A stretch of DNA of 64,000 bases from Corynebacterium freneyi (GTDB taxonomy: Bacteria; Actinomycetota; Actinomycetes; Mycobacteriales; Mycobacteriaceae), in NCBI RefSeq assembly GCF_030408835.1, contig NZ_CP047357.1, positions 1,860,001-1,924,000 on the forward strand. The letters are read 5' to 3'. The notes beneath the pieces were generated by a model, which saw only the letters and a program-made list of their open reading frames with translations, was not told the DNA's origin and ran no database searches. This document shows, piece by piece, positions 18,807 through 30,344 of the stretch; the first letter of the stretch is position 1, and every line of letters begins with the position of its first letter. The position numbers and the translations under genes are program-made.

Positions 18807-20476
18807 CTGGTCCTCCTGTCGGGGCCGCCCGGCCGGCGGTTGCCGCGGCCGCGGGGACGGCGATCCCCTCGTTCGGATTCACGGTACCGTTCCGCGACGC
18901 CTCGGGCGGAACCGCCGGGACGGCCCGTCCTGCTCTGCGGACGCGGGCGCGGTTCGGGGCGTTCGACGGCGGCGGTGCGGGTGGAGCGGTATCCCGGGCT
19001 TGCTTCACGACGCCGCTCGCGTGCCTCGAAGCGATCGCCGACGACATCGTCGGATCCGGTGACCGGAGGGCCGAATCGGCGGGTGTCGCGATGGCCGCGC
19101 GAGGTGCGCTCATCGCGATGCGACGGGTCGTACGGCAGCGGCTCGGGAATGCCCAGGATGCGGTCGATCGCCGGACGCCCCGACGTCTGCATCGCCGACA
19201 CCGACTCCGGCTCGTGGCGCGCGCACGTGGCCAGCAGGCCCATCGACAGCAACGTCACGATGGCCGACGTGCCGCCCGCCGAAATCAGCGGCAGCTGCAG
19301 ACCCGTCACCGGCAGCACGCCGACGACGTAACCGATGTTGATGAACGCCTGGACGACCGTCGCCGTCGTGATCGTTCCGGCCATCAAACGCAGGAACGGG
19401 TCCGCCTGCCGCTGGGCGACCCGCAGGCCCACCCAGCCCAGCGCGGCGTAGAGCAACACGACGATGACGGCGCCGATGAAGCCCAGCTCCTCGCCGATGA
19501 TGGCGAAGATGAAGTCGTTCTTCGCCTCGGGCAAGTAGAACCACTTGGCGCGCGACTGCCCCAATCCCACGCCGGTCATGGAACCGTCGGCAAGCGAAAT
19601 GATGCCCTGGTACGACTGGTACGCCGGACCCTGGGTCTCCTCGAAACGACCGAACAGGGTGTTGAAATACACCGAAATGCGAGCCGAGCGGAAACCCGTG
19701 GTCAGCGTCGCGATGCCCACCACGGCAACGCCGACGCCGACCATGCCGCCGATGACGTAGCGCGGCAGACCCGCGAACCACAGCAGCGCCAGCACCACGA
19801 AGCCCATCGACGCGACCATGCCCAGGTCACGCTGGAAGAACACCAGCCCCAGGACCAGCGCCGACACGATGCCGAAGGGCAGGAAAATCTGCTTGACCTC
19901 GGTGGCCGTGCGCAGGCGCTCCGACAGGAACTTCGCCCCCCACACCGCCAACGCGACCTTCGCCACCTCCGACGGCTGCAGGGACACGTTGCCGACGTAG
20001 ATCCACGACTGCGCGCCGGTTTCCTCCAGGCCGACGCCGATGCCGGGAATGAGCACGAGCACCAGCAACGCGAACGCGACGACGAGACCCACCGGCGCGA
20101 GTTTGCGGATGGCCTCCACCGGGATGCGCATGGACAGCCAGAACAACAGCAGACCGACGGCGACCATCGCCGCCTGCCTCATGAAGACGCTCCAGACGCT
20201 GCCCTCCGTGCCCGACGACGCCATCGACGACGACAGCACCATGACCAGGCCGATGCCCGTCAGCAGCGCCGTGATGGCCAGCAGGACGTGGTAGTCGAAC
20301 AGCGGGCGGGAGATCCAGTCGCGCAGCATCGCGCGCGTCTCCGACCCCGCGGCGGCGCCGTCCTCAGGTCGGTCGGCCTCGGCCCGGCGGCCGGGACGCA
20401 CGTCGGCGTCGCGACGATCGGATCGCGTGCCGCGGTCCGGACGGCCGGATCGCGCGCCGCGGGCGGGGCGGGTCAT
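18803..20476 (-). CDS. ftsW: Lipid II polymerase FtsW (SEDS glycosyltransferase)
   Basis: FtsW polymerises glycan strands at the septum together with FtsI. The 557-residue protein has a basic cytoplasmic N-terminus of about 50 residues, ten hydrophobic helices between about 60 and 430, and the SEDS landmarks [21 protein letters not shown] and [10 protein letters not shown]. The C-terminal tail of about 130 residues is Arg/Pro-rich and disordered, longer than in E. coli, and might bind cytoplasmic partners; mycobacterial FtsW also has such a tail. The ATG overlaps the murD stop by ATGA, and the stop overlaps murG by GTGA. Confidence 0.96.
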   Translation of the reverse strand: MTRPARGARSGRPDRGTRSDRRDADVRPGRRAEADRPEDGAAAGSETRAMLRDWISRPLFDYHVLLAITALLTGIGLVMVLSSSMASSGTEGSVWSVFMRQAAMVAVGLLLFWLSMRIPVEAIRKLAPVGLVVAFALLVLVLIPGIGVGLEETGAQSWIYVGNVSLQPSEVAKVALAVWGAKFLSERLRTATEVKQIFLPFGIVSALVLGLVFFQRDLGMVASMGFVVLALLWFAGLPRYVIGGMVGVGVAVVGIATLTTGFRSARISVYFNTLFGRFEETQGPAYQSYQGIISLADGSMTGVGLGQSRAKWFYLPEAKNDFIFAIIGEELGFIGAVIVVLLYAALGWVGLRVAQRQADPFLRLMAGTITTATVVQAFINIGYVVGVLPVTGLQLPLISAGGTSAIVTLLSMGLLATCARHEPESVSAMQTSGRPAIDRILGIPEPLPYDPSHRDERTSRGHRDTRRFGPPVTGSDDVVGDRFEARERRREASPGYRSTRTAAVERPEPRPRPQSRTGRPGGSARGVAERYRESERGDRRPRGRGNRRPGGPDRRTR

Positions 20477-21945
20477 CGACGGTCACCCTCGCGGGTGGCG
20501 GCGCGGGCGGCATCGGCGAAGAAATCGCCGCGCTGGGCCATTCCGGTGAACATGTCCAGGCTCGCGGCGGCCGGCGCCAGCAGCACCACGTCGCCCTCCT
20601 GCGCGGCACCTGCTGCGGCGGAGCAGGCCTGTTCCATCGCCGAGGCGGGATCGGTCTCCCCGATCACCGTCACCGGCATGCCCGGCGACGCCGCGGCGAG
20701 CGCCCCGGCAATGACCGGACCATCGACGCCGAGAACGACCGCCGCACGCATCCGGTGCGCGTGATCGGCGATGAGCGTCGTCACGTCGGCGCCCTTGAGC
20801 TGGCCGCCGGCGACCCACACGACCGACTCGTGGCCGCGCAGGGCGGCGTCGGCGGCGTGCGGGTTTGTGGCCTTCGAATCGTCGATCCAGTCGACGCCGC
20901 CGGCCGAATGGACGACCTGGCCGCGGTGCGCACGGACGGTGAAGCCGGCCAACGCCTCGGCGATGTCGACGGCGCGCACCCCGATGGAGCGCGCCAGCGC
21001 GGTGGCCGCCAGCGCATCGAGCACGCCGGCCGGCCCCGGGGGCGAAATGCCCTCGATCGGCGCGATGTCCACGCCGCCGAGTTCGGTGCCCTCGTGCGGT
21101 TCGTCGGTGGCGCGGTCGCCGAAGGCGCGGTCGATGATGCGCCCGTCGCGCACGCCGATCTGCCCCTCAGCCGGCTCACCGATGGTGAACCCGACCGCCG
21201 CCGGCGCAAGCTGCCCGGCATCGGCCAGCGCCCGCACGTGCGCGACGACCTCGTCGTCGTCGAGACCGAAGACGGCGACCCCACCGGTCAAGGCACGCGC
21301 CTTGTCGGCACCGTAAGCCTCGAAGGACCCGTGCCAATCGATGTGATCCTCGGCGAGGTTGAGCAGCGCACCGGCGTCCGGACGCAGGCCCGGAGCCCAA
21401 TGCAGCTGGAAGCTCGACAATTCGGCGGCGAGGACGTCGACCCGACGTTCGGCCGTGAGCGCATCATGCAGCGCCACGCCGATGTTGCCCACCGCCGCGC
21501 CACGGTCGCCGAGCATGGCGGCCAGCATCGCGGTGGTCGTCGTCTTGCCGTTGGTGCCCGTGACCACAAGCCACGTGCGGGGCGCCCCCCACACGCCGGC
21601 TCGATCACCGGCGAAGGCGACCGCCACGTCGCCGACGACCGGCGCACCGGCATCGGCTGCGGCGACGAGCAACGGCGTGTCCGGCCGCCACCCGGGCGAG
21701 GTGACCACCGCGGCGGCGTCGGAAAGCAAACCCCGAGCCGCATCCGACGTGCACCAATCGACGCCGTGCGAGTCGGCCATGGGTCGGCCCCGCTCCGGGG
21801 AATCGTCGACGAGGCGGATCCCGGGGCACCCCAGGTCCTTCAGAAGCTTGATCGCCCCCTCCCCGGACACGCCCGCACCGGTGACCAACACCGGGCCGGA
21901 ACGCACCAATGCCACGAGGTCGGTGGCCGCACCCGCCGCCGTCAT
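20473..21945 (-). CDS. murD: UDP-N-acetylmuramoyl-L-alanine--D-glutamate ligase
   Basis: MurD adds D-glutamate to UDP-MurNAc-L-Ala. In the 490-residue product the N-terminal domain binds UDP ([17 protein letters not shown]), the central domain has the P-loop [10 protein letters not shown] and the [12 protein letters not shown] motif, and the C-terminal domain carries [14 protein letters not shown]. All three are in the usual order and length. The ATG at 21945 overlaps the mraY stop by four bases, and the stop overlaps ftsW in the same way. Confidence 0.97.
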   Translation of the reverse strand: MTAAGAATDLVALVRSGPVLVTGAGVSGEGAIKLLKDLGCPGIRLVDDSPERGRPMADSHGVDWCTSDAARGLLSDAAAVVTSPGWRPDTPLLVAAADAGAPVVGDVAVAFAGDRAGVWGAPRTWLVVTGTNGKTTTTAMLAAMLGDRGAAVGNIGVALHDALTAERRVDVLAAELSSFQLHWAPGLRPDAGALLNLAEDHIDWHGSFEAYGADKARALTGGVAVFGLDDDEVVAHVRALADAGQLAPAAVGFTIGEPAEGQIGVRDGRIIDRAFGDRATDEPHEGTELGGVDIAPIEGISPPGPAGVLDALAATALARSIGVRAVDIAEALAGFTVRAHRGQVVHSAGGVDWIDDSKATNPHAADAALRGHESVVWVAGGQLKGADVTTLIADHAHRMRAAVVLGVDGPVIAGALAAASPGMPVTVIGETDPASAMEQACSAAAGAAQEGDVVLLAPAAASLDMFTGMAQRGDFFADAARAATREGDRR

Positions 21946-23048
21946 CGCAGAACCCCCGATTGCACCAGCCAGTCGGAATAGAAGATCGCGGACCCGAGCA
22001 TGTTGAAGATGCCCGCCAACAACCAGAAGCGGACGACGACGGCCGTCTCGGCCCACCCCTTCGCCTCGAAGTGATGGTGGATCGGCGCCATGCGGAACGG
22101 GCGCTTGCCCGTCGTCTGGAACGCCGCGATCTGAATGGCCACCGACGCGACCTCCAGGACGAAGATGAAGCCGATGATGACCATCAGCAGCTCGGTCTTG
22201 GTGACGAAGGACAGACCCGCGATGAGACCGCCCAACGCCAGCGAACCGGTGTCGCCCATGAAGATCTTCGCCGGCGCCGCGTTCCACCACAGGAAGCCCA
22301 GGCAACCGCCCAGGCCGGCCGCGGCGAGGATGCCGACGTCCAGCGGATCGCGGACGTCGTAGCAACCGGCGACGATGGCGACGTCGCAGGAGTTGCGGAA
22401 CTGCCAGAACGCGAGGGCCGTGTACGTGCCCAGCAGCAGCGCCACCGCGCCCGCCGCCAGACCGTCGAGGCCGTCGGTGAGGTTCACCGCGTTGGTCCAC
22501 GCCGCGATGACGATGAACACGAACACCATGAACACGATCATCCCGATCCACACCGGGCCCGGGGCGAGGTTCCACGTGGTGATGTCGCGGGCGAACGACA
22601 GGTTCGTCGATCCCGGCGTGATGCCCGAGGCGTCCGGGAACTGCAGCAGAAGCACGCCGAAGAGCAGGGAGGCGGCGAGCTGGCCGAGCAGCTTCGCCGT
22701 CTTGTTCAGGCCCAGGTTGCGGCCCTTGTACAGCTTGATGAAGTCGTCGGCGAAACCGAGCGCGCCCATCGCCAGGGTGAGGAACAGCACCAGCAGGCCC
22801 GAGGCCGTCGGCCCGGCACCCGTCTGGAGGTACCCGATCAGATGCGAACCGAAGTAGCCGACGAGAATGCCGGCGATGATGGCGATGCCGCCCATCGTCG
22901 GGGTGCCGCGCTTGCGGAGGTGGCTCTTCGGCCCCTCCTCGCGGATCTCCTGGCCGATGCCCTCCGCGGAAAAGCGGCGGATGAGCACCGGGGTCAGGAA
23001 GACCGACACGATGAACGCGAAGGCCCCGCTGTAGATGAGTTGAGTCAC
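21942..23048 (-). CDS. mraY: Phospho-N-acetylmuramoyl-pentapeptide transferase
   Basis: MraY transfers phospho-MurNAc-pentapeptide to undecaprenyl phosphate and so makes lipid I in the membrane. The 368-residue protein has ten hydrophobic segments. The diagnostic motifs are [16 protein letters not shown] near residue 40, the Mg-binding [16 protein letters not shown] and [13 protein letters not shown], and the His-rich loop [11 protein letters not shown] near the C-terminus. It starts with GTG, which shares GTGA with the murF stop. Nothing is out of place for the family. Confidence 0.98.
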   Translation of the reverse strand: MTQLIYSGAFAFIVSVFLTPVLIRRFSAEGIGQEIREEGPKSHLRKRGTPTMGGIAIIAGILVGYFGSHLIGYLQTGAGPTASGLLVLFLTLAMGALGFADDFIKLYKGRNLGLNKTAKLLGQLAASLLFGVLLLQFPDASGITPGSTNLSFARDITTWNLAPGPVWIGMIVFMVFVFIVIAAWTNAVNLTDGLDGLAAGAVALLLGTYTALAFWQFRNSCDVAIVAGCYDVRDPLDVGILAAAGLGGCLGFLWWNAAPAKIFMGDTGSLALGGLIAGLSFVTKTELLMVIIGFIFVLEVASVAIQIAAFQTTGKRPFRMAPIHHHFEAKGWAETAVVVRFWLLAGIFNMLGSAIFYSDWLVQSGVLR

Positions 23049-24544
23049 TTACCTCGCCTCTCGGTCGAATTCTGCTGCGTCACCGGTGCCAGAGCGTCGG
23101 CGACCCGCCATAGGCCGTCGGCGTAGGACGCCTTGATCAGGACGACATCACCGGGTCGGAGTTCCTTTGCGACGGCCTCGGCCGCCGCGTCGGTGTCCGA
23201 CGCCCGCACAGTATTTAACCCCATGGCCTCGGCCGCGTCCGCGAGGGCACGCGCGTTGGCCCCCTCCCCGACGGCGACCAAGCGGTCGACGCCGCGGTCG
23301 GAGAGGTAGCCGGCGAGGGCCGAGTGCTCGTCGACGGCGGTGTCGCCGAGTTCGCCCATCTGACCCAGCACGGCCCAGGAGGTCGCGCCGTCGCGGGCGC
23401 CGGCGGCCAACACGAGGGCGTCGACGCCGGCGCGCATGGAATCGGGGTTGGCGTTGTACGAGTCGTTGATGACGGTCACGCCGTCGTCGCGCTGCCGCAT
23501 CTCCATGCGCCGCTCGGAGGCGGCGACGTGGGCGGACAGGGCCTCGGCGACGGCGGCCGGGGCCAAGCCGGCCTCGATGCAGACCGCGGCGGCGGCCAGG
23601 GCGTTGGGCACCTGGTGGGCGCCGTGGACCCGCAGCGCAACCGGGTGGGCGGAGCCGTCCGGGCAGTGCAGGGTGAAGGATGCGCGGGCGAGGTCGTCGA
23701 CGGTGACGTCGGTGGCCCGGTAGTCCGCGTCGTCCGAGTCCACCCCAAAGGAGACGACCTTGGCGCGGGTGCGCGGCGCCATGCCGGCGACCAGCGGGTC
23801 GTCGGCGTTGAGCACGGCGACTCCCCCGTCGGCGGCGGCGGGCAGCGCTTCGACGAGTTCGCCCTTGGCCTGCGCGATCGCTTCGCGGGAGCCGAACTCG
23901 CCGAGGTGGGCGGTGCCGACGTTGAGCACGGCGCCGATGCGCGGCGGGGCGATGCGGGCCAGGTGCGCGACGTGGCCGATGCCGCGGGCGCTCATTTCGG
24001 CGACCAGGTAGCGGGTGTCGCGGGTGCAGCGCAGCACGGTGTACGGGTGGCCGATTTCATTGTTGAACGATCCCTTGGGCGCGACGGTCTCGCCGTCGGT
24101 GCGCAGGATCGTCGCCATCATGTCCTTGACGGAGGTCTTTCCGGCCGAACCGGTCACGCCGACGACGACCAGGCCGTCTGCGGCCAGCTCGTCGACGTCG
24201 CGGCGGGCCAGTGCGCCCACCGCCCCGAGCACCGCGGCTCCGGAGCCGTCCGGGTCGTGCGCGAACGCCTCGGCGTTGGAGTTCTGCGCCCCCAGAGGCT
24301 TGACGACGACCGCCGGCACGCCGACCGGCCGGGCGGCCAGGATCAGGGCCGCACCGTCGGCGGCGGCGCCTGCGGCGAAGTCGTGGCCGTCGACGCGGGC
24401 GCCCGGCAGCGCCAGAAACACGGAGCCGGGCGTGATGCGCCGGGAGTCGAATTCGACGGGACCGGAAACGGGGGTCGCCGGGTCCGCGTCGTGGAGTTCA
24501 CCGCCGACGATGTCGGCGATTTCCCCCGCGGTGCGTTCGATCAT
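23045..24544 (-). CDS. murF: UDP-MurNAc-tripeptide--D-alanyl-D-alanine ligase
   Basis: MurF joins D-Ala-D-Ala to the UDP-MurNAc-tripeptide and finishes the soluble precursor. The 499-residue protein has the MurE/F-type N-terminal domain ([17 protein letters not shown]), the ATPase domain with P-loop [11 protein letters not shown], and the C-terminal domain with [14 protein letters not shown]. Its ATG at 24544 abuts the TAG of murE with no gap, and its stop overlaps mraY. Confidence 0.97.
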   Translation of the reverse strand: MIERTAGEIADIVGGELHDADPATPVSGPVEFDSRRITPGSVFLALPGARVDGHDFAAGAAADGAALILAARPVGVPAVVVKPLGAQNSNAEAFAHDPDGSGAAVLGAVGALARRDVDELAADGLVVVGVTGSAGKTSVKDMMATILRTDGETVAPKGSFNNEIGHPYTVLRCTRDTRYLVAEMSARGIGHVAHLARIAPPRIGAVLNVGTAHLGEFGSREAIAQAKGELVEALPAAADGGVAVLNADDPLVAGMAPRTRAKVVSFGVDSDDADYRATDVTVDDLARASFTLHCPDGSAHPVALRVHGAHQVPNALAAAAVCIEAGLAPAAVAEALSAHVAASERRMEMRQRDDGVTVINDSYNANPDSMRAGVDALVLAAGARDGATSWAVLGQMGELGDTAVDEHSALAGYLSDRGVDRLVAVGEGANARALADAAEAMGLNTVRASDTDAAAEAVAKELRPGDVVLIKASYADGLWRVADALAPVTQQNSTERRGK

Positions 24545-26167
24545 CTAGTTCTCACCTTCCTGGGCGGCGCCGCCTGCGGTGTTTCGGTCGCGGCGCGCGA
24601 GCGCCTCCCGGACCTGCTCGCGGTCGTCGAAGTGATGCATGACGCCGTTGATTTCCTGGCCGGTTTCGTGGCCCTTGCCGGCGATGACGACGGCGTCGCC
24701 CGCCTCGGCGAGACGGATGGCCAGGTCGATGGCCTCGGCGCGGTCACCGATGTTCTCGACTCGGATGGGGTCGGTTCCCTCTGCGGCGGCGCGCTCGTCG
24801 GCGGCGTCGACGGCACCGGCCGTGACGGCCTCGCGGATGGTCGCGGGGTCCTCGGAGCGCGGGTTGTCGTCGGTGACGATGACGACGTCGGCGACGCGGG
24901 CGGCCTCGGCGCCCATGAGCGGGCGCTTGGAGGAATCCCGGTCGCCGCCGGCTCCGACGACCGCGATGACGCGACCGGAGGTTTGGGCGCGCAGGGTGCG
25001 CAGCACTTCGCCGACGGCGGCGGGCTTGTGGGCGTAGTCGACGACGGCGAGGAAGTCCTGCCCCTCGTCGATGCGCTCCATGCGGCCGGGGACGGCGACT
25101 CGGGCGATGCCCGAGGCCGCTTCGGGACCGTCGACGCCGAGTGCGGCCAGCGCGGCCCAGGCGACGGCGGCGTTGGCGACGTTGAACGCACCCGGCAGCG
25201 GAACGTCGAGTTCGACGGGACCATTCGGGCCAGTCAAGGTCACGTGCTGGACTCCGTTGTCGGCGACCGAGACGTCACCGGCGCGCCACGTGGCCTGCGG
25301 CGCCACGCGGGATCCGGCGTCGGCGACCACGGCATCCTGCGCGTGGGCGGTGGCGACGGTGTCCACCGTCACGCCGGGGGCCTCGGCGATCTCCGCCATA
25401 CGGCGGCCCCAGGAGTCGTCGACGCACGACACCACCCGCGGGGCGTGCAGCGCGGACTCGGGGCGGAACAACGCCGCCTTGGCGTTGAAGTAGTCCTCGA
25501 GCCCGTCGTGGAAGTCGAGGTGGTCCTGCGAGAGATTGAGGAAGCACGTCACGTCGAACGCGACTCCGTCGACGCGCCCCAGCGACAGCGCATGGGAGGA
25601 AACCTCCATCACCACGTGGGTCACGCCGTCGTCAAGCATCTCCTCGAAGAGCCGCTGCAATGCGGGCGCCTCGGGCGTCGTCAGGTGGCTGGGCACGGAC
25701 CGGCCGTTGATTCGGGTGCCCGTGGTGCCGATGAGCCCCGTGCGATTGCCGGCCGCCAGCAGGGCGCCCTCGAGCAGGTACGTCGTGGTGGTCTTGCCGG
25801 AGGTGCCGGTGACGCCGACGACCGTGAGCTTTTCCGACGGCCGACCGTGCGCCTCCGCCGACACCGCGCCAAGCACCGCGCGGACGTCGTCGACGAGCAG
25901 AACCGGGCGGTCCGGACCGCCCGCGTCCCTCAGGATCTCCAAGCCCGCCGCGTCCGTGAGGATCGCCGCGGCCGGCGACTGGTCGGCGTACGACGCACCG
26001 TGGACCCGGGTGCCGGGCAGGGCCGCGAACAGCCCGCCCTCCGGGGTTTCGGCGGCGTTGAGCTCGACTCCGGTGATCGGAAGGTCCGCGCCGGTGTCCA
26101 TGCCGGCGTCGGACGGCAGCACCGTGCCGCCGATCAGTTCGGCGAGGTGTCCGAGTGTGACGGTCAT
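24545..26167 (-). CDS. murE: UDP-MurNAc-L-Ala-D-Glu--meso-diaminopimelate ligase
   Basis: MurE adds the third stem residue. The 540-residue protein has the N-terminal UDP-binding domain, the ATPase P-loop TGTSGKTTTT, and the C-terminal domain in which DDNPRSEDP is visible; the DNPR motif marks selection of meso-diaminopimelate over lysine, as expected for Corynebacterium walls. AGGAG lies seven bases before the ATG at 26167. A gap of 58 bases separates it from ftsI, and murF follows with no gap. Confidence 0.97.
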   Translation of the reverse strand: MTVTLGHLAELIGGTVLPSDAGMDTGADLPITGVELNAAETPEGGLFAALPGTRVHGASYADQSPAAAILTDAAGLEILRDAGGPDRPVLLVDDVRAVLGAVSAEAHGRPSEKLTVVGVTGTSGKTTTTYLLEGALLAAGNRTGLIGTTGTRINGRSVPSHLTTPEAPALQRLFEEMLDDGVTHVVMEVSSHALSLGRVDGVAFDVTCFLNLSQDHLDFHDGLEDYFNAKAALFRPESALHAPRVVSCVDDSWGRRMAEIAEAPGVTVDTVATAHAQDAVVADAGSRVAPQATWRAGDVSVADNGVQHVTLTGPNGPVELDVPLPGAFNVANAAVAWAALAALGVDGPEAASGIARVAVPGRMERIDEGQDFLAVVDYAHKPAAVGEVLRTLRAQTSGRVIAVVGAGGDRDSSKRPLMGAEAARVADVVIVTDDNPRSEDPATIREAVTAGAVDAADERAAAEGTDPIRVENIGDRAEAIDLAIRLAEAGDAVVIAGKGHETGQEINGVMHHFDDREQVREALARRDRNTAGGAAQEGEN

Positions 26168-26225
26168 GTGCGCTCCTTGTGTGGTGGATTCGGTGTCGGT
26201 CCGGCCGCCGGGTGGTGGTCGACGG

Positions 26226-28265
26226 TCACGGTTGCAGCAGCAGGGTCCCCTCCTCGCGGGGGGACGGCGGGACGTTGTAGCGGTTGAGGGCCCAGGCGGC
26301 GATGTCGCTGAACAGCGGCGCCGCGGATTGGCCGCCCTGGCCGTGGACGCCCCGGACCGGCTCGTCGAGCATGATGCCGATGACGAACCGCGGGTCGTCC
26401 GCGGGGGCGATGCCCGCGAAAGTGATGTGGTACGCGGAGTTCGAGTACCTGCCGGTGTCGGGGTCGACCTTCTGGGCGGTGCCCGTCTTGCCGGTGAGCT
26501 GGTAGCCCTCGATGCCGTCGCCGGCTGCCGTGCCGGACTGCAGACCCGTCGGATCGGACTGCAGCACCGACTGGAACATGTCGCGGACGGTGCGCGCCGT
26601 CTCGGGGCTGACGACCTCGACCGGGTCGGGTCGCTCGGCCTCGACGACGGTGCCGTCGGGCGCGGTGGTGGACTTGATGATCCGCGGCGGGACGCGCACG
26701 CCGTCGTTGGCGATGGCCTGGTAGATCCCGGTCATCTGCAGCAGCGACATGGCCATGCCCTGGCCGATGGGCAGGTTGGCGAAGGTGCCGCCGGACCACT
26801 GCGGGCGCTGGGGCACCAGGCCGGAGGATTCGCCGGGCAACTCGACGCCGGTGGACTGGCCCAGGCCGAAATCGTGGATGAGCTCGGCGTAGCGGTCCGG
26901 GCCGAGACGCTCGGCGAGCATCAGCGTGCCGACGTTCGAGGACTTGCCGAAGATGCCCGTCGTGGTGAATTCCTCGGGGCCGTGCTGCCACGCGTCGTTG
27001 ACGGTGACGCCGGACATGTGGATCGAGCCGGGCACGGTGAGGACCTCGTCCGGGGTGGTCACGCCGTCCTCGATCGCGCCGGCGGCGGTGATGATCTTCG
27101 CCACCGAACCCGGCTCGAACGGGTTGGACACCGGCGTGTTGCCGATGTTGCGGCCTTCCTCGACCTCGCGGCCGATGTCGCGGTTCGGGTTGGCCGTGTC
27201 GGACTGCGCCATGGCCAGGATCTCGCCGGTCTTCGCGTCGAGGACGACTGCGGAGGCTTCCTTCGCCCCGGAGTTGTCCTTTGCCTGCTGCACCTGCTGC
27301 TGCACGAAGTACTGCATGTCCGCGTCGATCGTCAGCTCGTAGTCGGTGCCGTCGATGGGCGGGTGCTGGTCGCGGGTGGAGCCGGGGATGGCGATGCCGT
27401 TGGCGGCGATGTCGACGGTGCGGCCGCCGTTGACGCCCTGCAGCGTCGCGTCGCGGGAGGCTTCGAACCCGAACTGGCCGACGCCGTCCATGCCGATCTT
27501 GCCGATGATGTTCGCACCCACCGCGCCGTTGGGGTACTGGCGGATGTCCTGACGCTCGGAGACGAGTTCGGGGAATCGTTCGACGACGGCGGCGGCCTTG
27601 TCGGGGTCGACGTTGCGCACGAGCACCTCGTAGGAGCTGTCCTCGTCGCGAAGCTTGTCCAGGATCTCCCGCGAGCTGATGCCCCCGGGGGTCTCGCGGA
27701 TGCCGTCTTCCGCCGGCTCTTCCGCTGCTTGACGACGGCGACCCTCGCGGCCCTTGTCGGCGTCGAGGTCGGCGACGTCGAGCATTCCGGGAAGGGCGTC
27801 GGCGATGTCGCGGAGTCGCTGCTCGTACTCGGGGTATTCGTCCGGGTAGAGCTCGTGGGCCTCTTCGAGGTGCGCCCGCAGGCTCGAGGGGTGGGCGGTG
27901 ATGCTGCGCGCCTCGAGGGTGAACGCCAGCGATGCGCCGTTGCGGTCGGCGATGGCACCGCGGCGGGCGGCGTCGACGATTTCGATGGTGCGCTGATTCT
28001 GGGCGCGGGCGGCCAGGTCGGGCCCGGCGACGAGCTGCACCCAGCCGAGGCGGACGATGAGGACGGCGACGATGATCGCGCCGATGACCTGCAGGGCCCT
28101 GCGGCGGCGCTGGAACTCGGTGCCGGAGGTGTCGATCCGTTCGGACGACGCCAACGCCCTGTTGCGGCGCGGCGACGGACGCGTCCCCGACTCGACGGGG
28201 ATACGACGATCCCGGCGGTCCCGGAATTGCCCGGAATCGCCGCGGTCGTCAGGGGTACGGATCAT
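26226..28265 (-). CDS. ftsI: Septal peptidoglycan transpeptidase FtsI (PBP2b/PbpB class)
   Basis: FtsI cross-links septal peptidoglycan and is a class B penicillin-binding protein. The 679-residue protein has an Arg-rich cytoplasmic tail (residues 1-55), one transmembrane helix (about 57-80), a dimerisation domain, and the transpeptidase domain with the catalytic triad motifs SVAK (in PGSVAKIIT), SSN (in GKSSNVGT) and KTG (in LTGKTGTAQ). There are no PASTA repeats, as in corynebacterial FtsI. An unusual charged stretch (DKGREGRRRQAAEEPAEDG) lies in the dimerisation domain. The ATG at 28265 follows ftsL by 57 bases. Confidence 0.96.
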   Translation of the reverse strand: MIRTPDDRGDSGQFRDRRDRRIPVESGTRPSPRRNRALASSERIDTSGTEFQRRRRALQVIGAIIVAVLIVRLGWVQLVAGPDLAARAQNQRTIEIVDAARRGAIADRNGASLAFTLEARSITAHPSSLRAHLEEAHELYPDEYPEYEQRLRDIADALPGMLDVADLDADKGREGRRRQAAEEPAEDGIRETPGGISSREILDKLRDEDSSYEVLVRNVDPDKAAAVVERFPELVSERQDIRQYPNGAVGANIIGKIGMDGVGQFGFEASRDATLQGVNGGRTVDIAANGIAIPGSTRDQHPPIDGTDYELTIDADMQYFVQQQVQQAKDNSGAKEASAVVLDAKTGEILAMAQSDTANPNRDIGREVEEGRNIGNTPVSNPFEPGSVAKIITAAGAIEDGVTTPDEVLTVPGSIHMSGVTVNDAWQHGPEEFTTTGIFGKSSNVGTLMLAERLGPDRYAELIHDFGLGQSTGVELPGESSGLVPQRPQWSGGTFANLPIGQGMAMSLLQMTGIYQAIANDGVRVPPRIIKSTTAPDGTVVEAERPDPVEVVSPETARTVRDMFQSVLQSDPTGLQSGTAAGDGIEGYQLTGKTGTAQKVDPDTGRYSNSAYHITFAGIAPADDPRFVIGIMLDEPVRGVHGQGGQSAAPLFSDIAAWALNRYNVPPSPREEGTLLLQP

Positions 28266-28322
28266 GCCTCGTGCCTTCTCGATGAACGGACCACGGCGGC
28301 GTGCCGTGGTCGCATGCGGGCG

Positions 28323-29066
28323 TCAGTCTACAGCCGGGGCGGGCGCCCCTTCGGGATTGACGTCGTCCGCGGGAGCCGGTGCCGGGGCGGGGGCCGGCGC
28401 AGGTGCCGGGGCGGGGGCGGGAGCCGGGGCGTACGGGGCCTGGGCGGGCAGCTGCGGGGCCGCCGGGCTGGCCTCCTGGACGGCCGGGGCCTGCATGCCC
28501 GGGACGTATTCGGTCTCGGCGGGGTCCGAGGTCGGGGCATCGGGGCGCTCGGCCGCACCGTTGATGTCGACGATGCGCTGGTGCTCCGGGTCACCCGGAC
28601 GCACCTCGTGGACCGCGCCATCCTCGCCGACGACGAGGATCGCCGGCTGTTCGACGTTGACCATGCCCATCTCGGTGGCGCGACGGGCGATTTCCGCGGT
28701 GGACCGCTGGAACTCGACGTCGCGCTCGAGGACGGAGATGCCGTCGCGCAGACGCTGCTCTTCCTTGCGGGCCGCGTTGAGTTCGAAGGACTGGGAGGTG
28801 GACAGGCCGGAGAGCACCATCGCGAGGATGATGCCCAGCACGACCACCATGATCGAACCGGCGGCGAAGCGGACGGTGGAACGGTCCTCCGTCGTGTTCG
28901 TCAGGCGGCGTCCCCTGAGGGAGACGACCTGCCGGGAACCGGTGCGCCCCCGGTACGCCGACCTGCGGCCCTTGTTTCGGCGGTGCGGGGCGGGGGCGGC
29001 CGGCGAGTGGACGCGGCCACGCCCGATCGTGCGGGTGGGGGCGTCGTCCGTGATGGTGGCTGCCAT
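28323..29066 (-). CDS. ftsL: Divisome protein FtsL, with Pro-Ala repeat tail
   Basis: This gene is placed by position (between rsmH and ftsI) and by architecture: a basic cytoplasmic N-terminus, one transmembrane helix (about residues 70-90), then a short coiled coil (LNAARKEEQRLRDGISVLERD). That is the FtsL/FtsB layout, which recruits FtsQ and FtsI partners. The 247-residue length is long for FtsL because the C-terminus adds a Pro/Ala-rich extension with about ten PA dipeptide repeats (about residues 210-232). Extracytoplasmic Pro-Ala tracts of this type probably cross or lie in the wall. Sequence similarity among FtsL proteins is low, so the name rests partly on context. Confidence 0.85.
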   Translation of the reverse strand: MAATITDDAPTRTIGRGRVHSPAAPAPHRRNKGRRSAYRGRTGSRQVVSLRGRRLTNTTEDRSTVRFAAGSIMVVVLGIILAMVLSGLSTSQSFELNAARKEEQRLRDGISVLERDVEFQRSTAEIARRATEMGMVNVEQPAILVVGEDGAVHEVRPGDPEHQRIVDINGAAERPDAPTSDPAETEYVPGMQAPAVQEASPAAPQLPAQAPYAPAPAPAPAPAPAPAPAPAPADDVNPEGAPAPAVD

Positions 29067-29195
29067 GGCTTCTCCCGTGGTCTACGCCGCAAGCGGCGGG
29101 TCGGTGGTGCGGTGGTGGTGAGTGGTGGTGCTGGGGGTGCTGTTATTCGGTTGTCGCCTTGTGGTGGTGGCCGCCGAGGGCTTTCCCGACTTCCG

Positions 29196-30344
29196 TCAAT
29201 CCGGCCTGACGCGTTCGATGCATCGCACGCGCACCGGTGCGGCACGCGGGTTGTCCGCTATCTCCGCTGCGTCCGCCTTTTCGGCGCCGCGGGTGACCAA
29301 CCGGAACTTGGGCTCGTGACCCGGAAGCTCCATCGGCAGCCCGGCCGGCGTCGTGGACTTCACGCGTTCGGCGAAATCACGCTTGACCAGGCGGTCCTCG
29401 AGGCTCTGGTAGCTCATGAACACCGCCCGGCCACCGACGGCAAGTCCCTCGCACGTCATGGGCAGGACGTTTTCCAGCGCCTCGAGCTCCCGATTGACTT
29501 CCACGCGCAGCGCCTGGAACGTGCGCTTCGCGGGATGCCCTCCCGTTCGGCGGGATGCCGCGGGGATGGCGTCGTAAAGCAACTCCACGAGACGGCCCGA
29601 CGTGGTGAACGGCTCCTTCTCGCGTTCCCTCAGCACGGCCGCGGCGATTCGGCCCGCGAAACGCTCGTCGCCGTACGTCGAGAGGATCCGCGCCAGATCA
29701 CCGTGCGAGTACCCGTTGAGGACGTCCGCCGCGGTCGGGCCCGTGGTGGGGTCCATCCGCATGTCCAGCGGCGCGTCGACGCGGTACGCGAAACCACGGT
29801 CGACCTGGTCGAGCTGCATGGAGGACACGCCGAGATCGAACAACGCGCCGGCAAGACCGACCTCGCGGGCCAGCGCGATGGCCGGGGCGTCCGGGGCGAG
29901 ATTGCCGGAATCCTCCGGGTCGAAACCCGGGACCGCGACGGCGCCGTCGATGCCGATGACGTCCGCGAGTCCGTCGAACCGCGTCTGGACGCCGACGAAC
30001 CGATCGCCGAAACGAGCCAGCCGCTCACGCGCCGACGTCAGCGCGGCGGCATCCCTGTCCAGGCCGATGAGGTGCAGGCCGGGGAACGTCTCCAGCAGGT
30101 GCTCCGCATGACCGCCGGCGCCGAGGGTGCCGTCGACGACGACGGCACCGGTCCCGTCCGGGGAGCCAACGCCGGTGATGCCTGGTTCGAGGAGCTCGGT
30201 GACCCGATGCAGGAGGACGGGCACGTGGCCGTGCTCGCCGGATTTGCGGTCGCCGGGAGTCGATGCGGTGGCCGCTGCCGAGGCACTTTCCGGCACGACT
30301 TCAGCACCGTTGGCCACTCCAGTCACATCGTTGACATCGGTCAT
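29196..30344 (-). CDS. rsmH: 16S rRNA (cytosine-1402-N4)-methyltransferase
   Basis: RsmH (MraW) methylates C1402 of 16S rRNA with S-adenosylmethionine. The 382-residue protein shows [13 protein letters not shown] at the start, the SAM-binding motif [16 protein letters not shown], the [12 protein letters not shown] signature and [20 protein letters not shown] chose the ATG at 30344 because GGAGG stands eight bases upstream; the GTG two codons earlier is too close to that site. A run of about 35 Ala/Ser/Gly-rich residues precedes the conserved core. It follows mraZ, as in nearly all dcw clusters. Confidence 0.95.
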   Translation of the reverse strand: MTDVNDVTGVANGAEVVPESASAAATASTPGDRKSGEHGHVPVLLHRVTELLEPGITGVGSPDGTGAVVVDGTLGAGGHAEHLLETFPGLHLIGLDRDAAALTSARERLARFGDRFVGVQTRFDGLADVIGIDGAVAVPGFDPEDSGNLAPDAPAIALAREVGLAGALFDLGVSSMQLDQVDRGFAYRVDAPLDMRMDPTTGPTAADVLNGYSHGDLARILSTYGDERFAGRIAAAVLREREKEPFTTSGRLVELLYDAIPAASRRTGGHPAKRTFQALRVEVNRELEALENVLPMTCEGLAVGGRAVFMSYQSLEDRLVKRDFAERVKSTTPAGLPMELPGHEPKFRLVTRGAEKADAAEIADNPRAAPVRVRCIERVRPD

